Of a stretch of DNA of 64,000 nt, positions 10,746 to 21,700 are shown piece by piece. Position numbers and translations under genes: made by a program. The first letter of the stretch is position 1. Every line of letters begins with the position of its first letter. This stretch comes from Gordionus sp. m RMFG-2023 (lineage: Eukaryota > Nematomorpha > Gordioida > Chordodea > Parachordodidae): contig NC_088778.1 of assembly GCF_954871325.1 (NCBI RefSeq), forward strand, positions 14,101,666 to 14,165,665, read 5' to 3'. The notes under the pieces were generated by a model that was not told where the DNA came from, made no database searches, and saw only the letters and a program-made list of their open reading frames with translations.

Positions 10746-12599
10746 ATGAATTACATCAGTTGCGATATCGGGAATGGAGTTTGATGAAAACTACAATTTT
10801 ATCGGCCTTTAGACAGACTTAGTTGAACCTGGAAATTAAGTTTAAGTCGGGCTTGGGTCTAAAAATATTTTTTTTTTTTTAAATAGGGTTAAGGCTTTTG
10901 ATTTTTTTGACTCAAAAAATATAAAAAAGATTCTAAGCAAAAAAATAGATTTTTCTAAATATTAGGGTAAAGGAATTAAATTTTTATATTAATTTATTGT
11001 TTAAATATGCGTTTAGTTATATTTTTCAATTAAATTTGGGACAGGCTCAGGCCTAAAATTTAAAATTATGGCTAGGCTCCTAAAAATAAAGATTTTGGAT
11101 GGAGCTTTGGCCGAAATAAATAAAATTTGCAAGGCACTAAGAAACAAAGTTTTATTTAAAACATTGAGCCAAACAGATAATTAGACCTCGGATTTATATT
11201 ATTCTTTAACAAAGCATGCTTTAATTAGTGAGGGATTTAGTATGGACTTGATAAGCATTTTTTGATAATAAATTTCTATAAAGTTCTCTTATTGCTTAAT
11301 CAAAAAGACAAGGTCAAAGCTTATCACAACAAGACATGAAACAATATTCAGCATCATAGGTAGATTGTCGAATTGAATTGCTATCCATCTCAGTATTTAA
11401 TTCGTGTAATCTCTGATGATGAAATTGCCACTATTGTGACTCAGGAATTGGGGAAAAAATAGATTATTGATTTCCTTAATTGATTCTTGCTAAGTTCTTG
11501 CTTCCTGACGAGTTTTTTTTCTAATTATGTGATCAAAGACAAAATTGTATAAAAATGGATATAGAAATATAATAAATATAAGTAGAGCTAAAATTGAATG
11601 TATTATTAAAAATAGCTTAGCTATTTTTAATACAAATTATAATATATTTCCATTTCAGTTCAGTTGTTATATTTTATTAATCTGATGAATGTCATAAATT
11701 TTATTAGAGTGGCGATAATAGTGATTGGACGTTACTATCATCGCTGAAGATGAGAAAATTTAATGGAATAAAATATTTACTTTGTGAGTTGTACTTCAAG
11801 GAGTAGATACAACCCTAAAAAATCGAAAGGTGGAAAATATCTCTTTTTTACATTTTCGATGCCTTCATATTTTTTTAAATGTGTATTCTTCAAGACTAAA
11901 AGAGGTTTAGAAAGATTTAAAATAAAAGTTTTAAAAGCAAGCATTGACGGATATTAAAATTAATTAAGCTGAAGCGAACTTATCATTTATGATTCCACAT
12001 TTTGTAGAAAGCAAGGCCCTATAAAAAATATATCTGTCTCAGGAAGCGTAGATAATGAAAATCCTTATGTTATGCTGGAAAATAAAAAAAATTTTATTAA
12101 GAAACACCCACCCACCCACCCCCTTCCCCCTTCCAACAGAAAAGTTTGAATAAATAATTAGCCCTAATGATACGAAGAAATTTAAATATTAATGATAATT
12201 ATACTTGCTTAATAACCAGATCTATAGACCGACTACCAATAATAAAAAGATGCTTAACCATTCAAATAATGTTGGAAGGCGAAGGGGTTATAACTCAAGA
12301 TTGGCATTGAAATTAAAATGGGTAGTTTGTATTTGGAATTCCGTTGTTCTAATTTTGATGTGGTATGTGGTATAGGAAATGAGGGGAGTGGGGGAAGAAG
12401 GGGGTAGTATTATAATATATGATGCAAAATCTTTTGATAATTAGGTATTTGAAATATCTTCTAAGTGTAAAAGAATTAGTAAAATATTGTGCAATCTGCT
12501 GCAAATATCAAGCTTCGATATTTTCTAAAGAAAGACATTACAATGCGATGGAAATCAGTGTATATCATGATTGCAAAGAATAAAGTTCTTAACGTTATA
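10746..12599. other. Non-coding interior
   Basis: No gene is established. About 10,800-11,210 has GGGCTTGGGTCTAAAAATA/CAGGCCTAAAATTTAAAAT phrases like the CGGGCC-type MITEs elsewhere in the window. A C-rich run lies near 12,105-12,135 (CACCCACCCACCCCC). Confidence 0.4.
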
Positions 12600-14104
12600 G
12601 CGCGAGGTTCGAGTCAGTAAAAATATATTTTATTAACTAACTTTTTCATTTCACACTTCGTTTATATACATTTTTTTATAAGTCCAAATTAGAATATAAA
12701 CGAAATACAAAAAAATAAAATAATATAAAAAAAGTAAGGTTACGCCGTTTATAAAATAAAATTAGATTATAACAAATACTAAAAATTATATAGTAATAAA
12801 TAATAATATTTGAATAATGCAACATTCTCCCTCTTCTGATAATTTCATCGGAGAAGTCATGAGTTTGTTGTCCAAGTGGTTTATCGTTTTGGTAATCAAG
12901 TTGTATCACAAATTATCATAACGTTGGCTTGTCCCTTTCGCGTTTTAGTGTTTAATTATTGCGTTTTAGTATTTAATTTAATTATCTCCGAGGTTAAAAT
13001 ATGCAAATATATTATTCACATTTCCCTCTCTTTAAATAAAAAATTTCAATTTCACACCCTAGTTTTAATTCAAAAAGTGTTATTTTTAATAAAAATTCTT
13101 CATACTTTCAAAAGCTTTATTTCAAAAACATTTTTATCATATTAAGTATTACTTATAAGGGTTATTTAAATCAATCACTTTTAATTCATATGTTTTAAGT
13201 ACATAATAATATATTTAAAATTAAAGTTATATCTTCTTGTTTAGGATTTTAATGGTTTATTTCACTAAGAATTTAAGTAAATAATTTTTTAAAGGCTTTT
13301 TTGTGTGTTCAAATATATCCATTATGATTTTACATTTTAGTGATTTTAAAAATTTATAACATGCCTTTATCCTGGCATAAAATTTTAATTTTTAATAACT
13401 TTTCTTCTTACGTGGATTAGAATAATAAGTATTCATCATTGGTCTCACAAAATAGAATTCATAACCTATCGTTCAACTTCCATATCAGTTCTTCCTAGGT
13501 TGTCACATTAGGTTAGGTGCTGGCTATTATATTCCAGTCCAACATCCAGAGCCGGGACACCATAAAGAAAGAAGCTTTTTGCATGAAAGAACGTACTAAG
13601 GTTTGATTCTTGGTCATCTCAGTATATTAGGCATAGGATATTAATAGCTTAGGCAGTCACAATAGATAAGATAGTCATCTCAATAGGTAGTCATCTCCAT
13701 AGGTTAAGCAGTCTCTATAGGTTAGATACACAATAGGTAGTCATATCAATAGATAAGGTAGTCATTTCAATAGGTAAAGCAGTCTCTATAGGTTAGATAG
13801 TCGTCACAATAGGTAGTCATCTTTTTATAGTCCACCACCCAAGAGGCACCATGCAAAGAATAATGATGGTGACGATATCGCGCGAGGTTCGAGTCAGTAA
13901 AAATATATTTTATTAACTAACTTTTTCATTTCACACTTCGTTTATATACATTTTTTTATAAGTCCAAATTAGAATATAAACGAAATACAAAAAAATAAAA
14001 TAATATAAAAAAAGTAAGGTTACGCCGTTTATAAAATAAAATTAGATTATAACAAATACTAAAAATTATATAGTAATAAATAATAATATTTGAATAATGC
14101 AACA
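12600..14104 (-). mobile_element. Small LTR-flanked element, non-autonomous
   Basis: Two direct repeats of 225 bp (12,600-12,824 and 13,880-14,104) are identical by eye. Read on the minus strand the repeat starts TGTTGCATTATT and is preceded, before the 12.6-kb copy, by the purine tract CAGAAGAGGGAGAA (12,825-12,838), as before a 3' LTR. The interior is only about 1.05 kb, with no polyprotein domains. I found no clear target-site duplication. Identical repeats point to a recent insertion. The superfamily is undetermined. Confidence 0.65.
13640..13830 (+). repeat. Minisatellite of ATAGGTAGTCATCTCA type
   Basis: It is an irregular tandem repeat of about 20-25 bp (AATAGGTAGTCATCTC, TCTATAGGTTAGATAG) inside the small LTR-flanked element. 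Confidence 0.75.
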
Positions 14105-14631
14105 ATGATACAAAGCTTCTTATAATCATATGATGAAATACAAGTTTGTCTGTGAACCAACCATATTTAAACAAATTGGTATCAATAAATATAATCCCTA
14201 TATGTAAATAAAAAATTTCTTATAAATATTAAAAGTCTGATCTTCGGAATGTTTAACAAGTGCAAAAAACCTATAAAAAACATTTTAAACTTTTTGATTC
14301 ATTTTTCTCTACACTGCTAAGGAGTTTAGGCTTGTAATAAGAAATTTTCATTTTACTAAAATCAATTTAGAGAAAAAAGTATATTATTTTAAATTTTGTC
14401 GATGTATAATTTTTAGGTAAGGGTTTGAACTATCATTTTGTATTTTGTAAATTCAGATACAATTATTTTCGGACCTATGAAGATTTTGACAGAAATTGAT
14501 CCAACCACCCCCTGGTCTTCCCAGCCTACCCTGTGAATATTAGACAGTACTCTAGTGATCTTTTAACTAAACTTAATTTTGGTAAGGCGATAGTTTGATG
14601 GGTGTTGTTTTATTTTTTGTTATTATTTGCA

Positions 14632-15200
14632 TTTAAAATCATTAATTGTGCGTTTTATTAAATTTAAAAATCTGATTTTGCCAGAAATGCACCTGAATAA
14701 GTGTAGAATACCCACCCTTAATGTTGCGCAATCGGTTAATTTTAGGCAATTCCAAAACGGTTAGCCAAGTTTTTAGATTAAAAAATCGGCTAAGCATAAT
14801 TAAGCTTAGCATAAAAATAGCGAAAACATTATTCAAAAATTAGGCATCGGCTAAGGAGCTCGGTCGCCCGTCATATATCGTTACATAATAAATATATAAA
14901 ATAATTTTAATAAAGGCTGGACTTAGTGTTGCGTAACGCTGACGGGCGATTAGCCTAGCTCCCAATCCTTACATTTTGTCTTAAGCGATTTTTCGGTTAA
15001 GCCAAATTATGTTTAGCTGATTTTTAGGCTACTAACACTACTTATAAATTTCAGATTATTGTAAATTAAAATTTCTTCAGAGTTTCAATATAAGATCTTC
15101 TGAAATTTATAGGGTGGGTATTCTACACATATTATAATGCATTTTCGGCAAAATCAGATTTAAAATTTAATAAAACGCGCTCAATTTATGATTTAAAATG
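14632..15200. mobile_element. MITE with about 90-bp inverted ends
   Basis: The left arm (about 14,632-14,722; CATTTAAAATCATTAATTG…AGAATACCCACCC) is the reverse complement of the right arm (about 15,112-15,200; GGGTGGGTATTCTAC…TGATTTAAAATG). The middle holds a second inverted pair (GGTTAGCC/GGCTAAGC phrases). A partial third copy of the arm lies at about 15,241-15,320. No coding is seen. Confidence 0.7.
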
Positions 15201-15329
15201 AAAAAATAGAACAAAATAAAATTATTAAATACAAAAAAATTTTGGCGCATGAAATTCCCAGAGTAGATTCTCTTTGGAATTGGTAAAATCAGATTTATTA
15301 GGGAAATTATAAAAGCGCACTATAAATCA

Positions 15330-15490
15330 GAGACCTACCGGCCCGACCTTAAACCCTGGCCGTATTTTAATTTTTTTAAATATACCCGGGCCGAGCCTAA
15401 AATTTTTTTTTTAAATACACGGCCCGGGTCAAAAAAAGCTTTTTTTTTAAAAACTCGGGCCAATCCAAGAAGAAATAATGCAAAAAGCAA
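15330..15490. repeat. CGGGCC-rich MITE end
   Basis: AGAGACCTACCGGCCCGACC followed by repeated CCCGGGCC phrases resembles the complete MITE at 29,441-29,866 and the end at 19,435-19,447. The other end of this copy was not located. Confidence 0.4.
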
Positions 15491-15839
15491 CTAAATATTG
15501 ACAAAATTTTCTAAAACAATTGGCGTAAGGCTGGCTTTGTTGCTATTATTTATTATTTTTAAATGGCTACTCTACTAGTTAAAGCAAAGCACTAATATAA
15601 TCTGATAAAGAAGGAAACATTTTCATAATTTTAGCATTACTATTTCTAATTGTTCAGCATATTTTAAAGAAAATAACAACAGGAAACTCAAAAATATTAT
15701 CATAATTATTCATAAGCAATACAAATCAGGAACGTGAATAATTTTTTTTAAGATTATTTTTTCCCTTTTTTTATTCAAGGGTTCCGAGAATTTATATGAC
15801 GGCATCTGGCTTGTTTTTTTTGAGAAAATTTATTTCTAA

Positions 15840-16331
15840 AATAATACTTAATTCATTTTCTATAAAATCATTCTCTATAAAATTCTTCAATATTAAATTG
15901 TTCTCTATAAAATCCTTCTCTATAAAATAATTCTCTCTAAAACAATTCTCTGTAAAATATTCTCTATAAAATAATTCTCTGTAAAACAATTCTCTGTAAA
16001 ATATTCTCTATAAAATCATTCTCTATAAACGAGTTCTCTATAAACGACATTCAAATATAATTGTTTTCTCTGTATAAAAGTTTCTCTATAAAATAAATTC
16101 TCTATAAAATCATTCTCTAGAAACGAGATTCTCTATAAAATCATTCTCTATAAATGAGATTCTATATAAACGACATTCTCTATAATTGTTTTCTCTTTAA
16201 AAGTTTCTCTATAAAATCATTCTCTATAAACGATATTCTTTATAAACGGCATTCTCTATCATTGTTTTATCTATAAAAATTTCTCTATATTTGCATTCTC
16301 TATAAAAGATTGTCTGTAAAGACGGGATACC
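15840..16331 (-). repeat. TTATAGAGAAT array, right end
   Basis: It is the same unit as at 9,391-9,890, here read as ATTCTCTATAAA on the plus strand, so the two arrays form inverted arms of the 6.9-kb element. Confidence 0.9.
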
Positions 16332-16340
16332 CTTAATTTA

Positions 16341-17834
16341 TAGTCACAAACACTGACATTCTGCAATTAATGTATTACGATACAACTTGTAAGTTGTAAT
16401 TTTGATAATATAGACCATTTCCCGACCGCGTTGCAGTTAACAAAAAAATCTAATAATTATTTTTATATATAAATAACTAAATAGTAATATTTTATTTTTG
16501 CCTTAGAATTTTTTGAAAACAAAATAAATTTATTTAACACTTTTTAGACAGCTTGCTAATAAATGTAAATTTATTGTACTATAATTACAGTGTTCTGATG
16601 CATTAACTGGTGGAAAATAAAATGATTTTAGGTGAATATTTTTTTTATTGTAATCTGAAATATATCGATTTAAATTTTTTTAGTGTAATAAATAACTAAC
16701 AACAAATGTAACATGCTTTATAACATTCCTCGAGATATCAGATATTTTATAAAAATTTAAAAGCCGGAAACATTAAATCAAAGAAACGGTTTAAAAGAAA
16801 ATTATAGGATTTTTCGCTAAAAGGGAGGCTATAACTGTACCTATTATACAACAAAAACCTTGTAAAAAACTTATCTATTTTTAATTCTGTTGTTGGGTAT
16901 AGCGGGAACACGTAACTATTGAAATTCATTTATAATCTATCTTTTCGATGTTTTTAAAGAACGAAATGGATAAGGTTAATAATTAGGACCGGTTATGTTT
17001 TGGATAACATTGAAAGGTGACCAATATTATGGGGTATTTTAGTGGGAGGAACGGATCCTGAAAGGTCAAGGTAAGGAGAATGCTATGGTCGCCTTTGGAG
17101 GCTTTTCTTAATCAAATTGATCTCAGAGTTTCTCATTTTATAATTATCAAACACTTTGCAAAAGTATATGGTCTAGCCAGGATTTGAATTTTTTTTTCAA
17201 GCCCAGCTGTTTTTATTTTTTCTGGTCCGGATATTTTATTTTTTAACCTTTTTATGACTCAGCCCGTAATTTGAAATTTTGGCTGTATTTTGTAAATTGT
17301 TTCAAGAGGAAAATTGAAAAATATGAGCAGTAAATGACTAATAAATATTTCATTTTATTCATTTTCCCACTGATATATGGATATAATTTATATTTTTTAA
17401 ATTTCCCCGATAATAAATATTTATTAGGCCCAACCTGGGTTTATTATCTAAAAATATTTACGGGGCTTTGGCCTCTGTGATCTCTGATATTTATCAAGCA
17501 AATAATGTCTAAAAAGGGATATATAAAACCCCATTTTGATTACTTCCTTATGTTGTCCCCCTTTAGTTTAGTACTTCCCTATGGAACTAATAAATGTTAA
17601 AATGTTTTATAACCATTTTTACTTAAATTATTGGTGAATAGAAAGATAAGTATAATTAGCCCAAAATAATGATACACGAATTTGTGGTAATGTGATGCTT
17701 TTTTTTTGATAAATATTTACAGTACTAAAGTGAAATAATATTTATATTGCTTAAAAAAAGCTAGAAAAGGTCCCTGAAAAAAATAGTAATTGGGATAAAA
17801 CATTATTAAGCGCTATTAACATCTCGAGAAGGGG
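16341..17834. other. Non-coding stretch
   Basis: No gene is seen. About 17,170-17,490 carries AAGCCCAG/GGGCTTTGGCC phrases and ends CTCTGTGATCTCTGA, probably a decayed MITE of the AGAGATCTGCA-end type. Confidence 0.35.
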
Positions 17835-17842
17835 ATGAATAG

Positions 17843-18041
17843 TAGTATTGTTAAACAGTTCGGTTTAGCCACTTTTAAAATGATATTTTAGCCAAAATAA
17901 TATTAGGCAAGCTTCGAGATTTCGTTAATAAAAGTTCAAGCCTTTCTGCCAACTATGACCAAATCTCTAGGCTTGAGTAATATTCTTTGGCTAAAATATT
18001 GGGTTAGTCATTTTTAAAAATCAAGCCGTTTAACAATACTA
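17843..18041. mobile_element. 199-bp hAT-type MITE
   Basis: The ends TAGTATTGTTAAAC and GTTTAACAATACTA are perfect inverted repeats of 14 bp. The flanks are a perfect 8-bp duplication, ATGAATAG (17,835-17,842 and 18,042-18,049), the hallmark of hAT insertion. It has no coding capacity. It shares its family with 4,424-4,644. Confidence 0.9.
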
Positions 18042-18294
18042 ATGAATAGCGTGATTAGTTTATAAAAATTAGCCTATCTTATTATATCTCTTGACTGACT
18101 GGATGTATTTTATTTTATTGATTTTTCAGATGTAAATTCGAAAAACTATTATTATTATTTTTTTACCAATTTAAATAATAAAAATATTGATAAAGATCAA
18201 TTATGAATTCAAATTTTTTAGTGTACATTTTTTGTATTAAAATACAAATGGATAAAATAAAAAATGTTTTGATTTTTATAGATAGATATAGATA

Positions 18295-18345
18295 AAGAAA
18301 GAAAGAAAGAAAGAAAGAAAAAGGAAAGAAACAAAAAAGTAAGAA
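18295..18345 (+). repeat. GAAA microsatellite
   Basis: A short tract of about seven GAAA units with interruptions. Confidence 0.9.
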
Positions 18346-18795
18346 AGAAGGAATTAAATAAAAATATGAATATTTAACTCCGTAATAATGAAAACTGAAA
18401 GAGATTTAATATTAATAAAAGGTATAATCAGCAATATTGGTCTTTTTAAGAAAAGTTACTTATTAAATAAGATTCATAAAAATAATATCTGTCCAATCGA
18501 TGAATAATCATTGGCTAGATATTAAAAAAAATTATTGTTTAATAGCTTAAAAAAGGCATTATTAATATATATAGTGTTAACCGACCTTCCTATCTTAATC
18601 CGCTTTAGGTAGGCCCTACCAAAATTCTAGCAAAAAAATAGTTAACAAAATGCTTTGAGTAATTCCTCTATATTATCTAAAAATCTAACCGTCTTTGAGT
18701 AAGCACTTTATGGAGGTTTCACTATAATAAAGAACTTATAAAATATAAACAATACAATACTCTAATATATATAATTTTAATTAATAAACTCAAAG

Positions 18796-21700
18796 CACAC
18801 CTTCGAAGATGACGCTAGTTACAATTCGTCGGATTGTGAAACAGAACAATTTCGCAAATTTAAAATGCACCAAAGCGCCTTAAATGATAAAATTGGAAAG
18901 CAAGACGCTATTTTGCAAATAGAAACAGCCGAAGAAGTCATCAAAGAACTCAATCGGATGCTTAAAGTCATATTAAAATTTATAGAAAATTTTTGGTATT
19001 AAAATTAACTCCTTACAATAAAAAAAACATATGATAATAATAATGGGTGAGTGAGTAAAAATAAAGAATTATGCGACTATCATAATTAAGATTGTATTTC
19101 TTATACAATTAAAAAGGTTTACCCGCCCGATTTATCCTTAAATTTTGTTTACTCCGCCCCCCCCGTCTAATGTTAAAATATTATTTTAATAGCTGGTTTG
19201 ACTTTTTATTAATTTTAATATATTTTTAATTAAGAATATATATTTGAAATAAAATTATTATTTTTAATAAATTGAAGTCTGTTTTGCTCATTTCGCCTGA
19301 AAAATTTATAAAATTTACCCTCCCATGCCATCCCATTACTTAAAATTTTTAAACCGCCCGCCACCCGCACAATGTTAAAAATATTTTAGTAAACCCGTGG
19401 GCGGGCGTTGGTGTAGGGCTAAAAACCCGCCCATTGCAGACCTCTAATATAGACTAACCATAGTCAACATCAAGTCTTTACCATATCATGTTTATGAAAA
19501 AAATATTTAAATGCCACTCAATAAATAATTTTAATATTGATATTCACACACCCGTTATACCCACATGTCGGCCGTTTCATCTGTTAAGAATGTTTATAAA
19601 AATGTTCTATATATTACCCATTTCTTTAATATTGACCAAAACTTAACTACTATTGATTGGTCATTTTATGGGGGTTTTAGGTTTCTTTGTAATAATATGA
19701 TTCCACTAATGAATTTATAGTAATATATATAAATTAATAGATTTATAGATTAGAATATAATCGTGGCTTGATTATTATATGGTTCCATTATATCCACTTT
19801 TGGTCGATATTGAGTTAGGGCCGAAATCTTATTCTCATGGACCTCACCCCCCCTTTTCTTTCAGAAAACCATCAAAAATTATTTTTGATTATTTATTTTA
19901 TTTTATTTTGATCCAATGATTTACCTATATATATGGTCTTATTTGTTTAATCAATCATAAATCTTTTAAACACCTGCTCTAAATAAACAACCAAAAGCAA
20001 AACACCTAGAAGGGAGTGATTAATTCCAGAAATTAAGGCGGAAATATATAAATTAAACTATTAAAAATAAGAATTTATGAAAGTCATTGTAGTAACTGTT
20101 AAGAAGAAATAGAAGACAATATTTGGCTTGTAAAGATGGTGAAATAGGACACACCATGCATTCAATATATTAAGTCACTTCTGTAAACCGTCCTGCTTTA
20201 GGAAGCTACCAATATTAAAATTAGTAAACAGTAAAACATTGAATAATCCAGAACAAGTAGCACTTTCGCTTGATTATTACATGAATACATTTATATCAAG
20301 AATACCCAAACTTAATGATATCCAAAGATATGAGGTTCCTACCTTCGTTCAAATCAAATCCGAACACCTTAAAAAGACTTCTTATAACATATCCAAGTAT
20401 CTATTAATCTTTATAAAAAATTTTGAAAACAACTGAAAACCTAACCTTAGAGATTGGAATCTATCTGTACTCTGCAACTTTCCCTAAAAACCAAATCCTT
20501 ATATTTCAATGATTTTAGAGCTATATTACTGACATCAGTCCTATCAATGGTATTTATAACTTCTAAAAAATAGGACACTGGACCCAAAAATTTATTGAGT
20601 AAAAATATATACATGATTACCATTCAAGGAAGAATATATTAGAGCCTTTATTAGCCCTGAAGGTAACTTTGCGGAAATTTCTTAGATACAAATTCCATAT
20701 ATGTTTACATTCATTGACTTCGAAAAGGCCTTCGATAAGGTAAAGCATTCTGAATTATGAAACCCCAATGTATAGAAAGAAACTTAATCAAAATCCTAAA
20801 ATTTTATTATAACAATTCGTTTGCCAAGTTCCAAATGTGGCAAATTCAATCCCCTCCGTTTAGGATTAAAAGAAAAATAAAGCAAGGGTGTATATTTCCC
20901 CGATGATTTTCAATTTAATTGAACAAGATTATATTTGACACAATTAGAGATAACTAACATTTCTACTGAACATTCTCATAGGATCAACCAATAAAATATA
21001 ATTTCATATGCCGATGACATCGTTCTTATCGCACATTCAGAAACGGAACCTATTAATTTTATAAAAAATACTACACATAATAAAAAAGTTGATTAAGTCT
21101 TAACTACAACAAAACTTTTATCATGCCGTCACCAAGCGCGCCAATCAATGATACTATAGTCTACTCGAAGGTCATAAAGGCTACTGAATGCTTTAAATAT
21201 CTGGGAGTCACCATGGACAACAAAGGGAATACACAGGGCGAAATTGAGATTAGATTAAAAAATGTCAATATCACAATAAGAAATATAATAAACTTTGTTC
21301 ATCTAAAGAAATATCGGTGAAAACTCGCATAAGAATATTTAGCTCTATAGTAATACCAGTCTTGCTATATGAGAGCAATACGTGGGACTCAATTAATACA
21401 CAATTAAAGAAAGTTCGAGATTTCATTAACAGGAGTGGTAGACAATTAAATAGTTATGTTTATCCCTAAATCATATCTCATAAAAAATTATGGGAAACTC
21501 CATTCATAAGCCCACACATATAACACTTAGGAAGAAGTGAACATAAATTGCTTGGACATATACTAAGGAATTACATTATAAATATAGCTAACGATGCATT
21601 GTTTTGGCTAACTCATATTAAGGCGAAAAATATGAACTCTACATTGTCTACATAAAGCCACTAGTGATGTTTTGAGTTTAAATGTAAATATAAAACAATT

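Larger units (their letters stand above)
9391..16331. mobile_element. Mutator-like DNA transposon with array-type ends
   Basis: The interval is flanked by the 9-bp repeat CTTAATTTA (9,382-9,390 and 16,332-16,340; one more base also matches). Its ends are inverted: GGTTCCACGTCTTTATAGAGA on the left against GGTATCCCGTCTTTACAGACA read inward from the right, 16 of 21 without gaps. Each end continues for about 490-500 bp as a degenerate array of TTATAGAGAAT-like units in opposite orientations. Long inverted ends starting with G and a 9-bp duplication are typical of Mutator-like elements. I see no transposase inside; the interior holds later insertions (12.6-14.1 and 14.6-15.2 kb). Confidence 0.65.

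Noticed and set aside
11394-11462. Possible upstream FEZ exon (reading VISDDEIATIVTQELG after CTCAG)
   Set aside because: There is a weak resemblance to the SDEEVWDALTDNYG segment of FEZ proteins, but no donor site follows before the stop and similarity over 15 residues could be chance.
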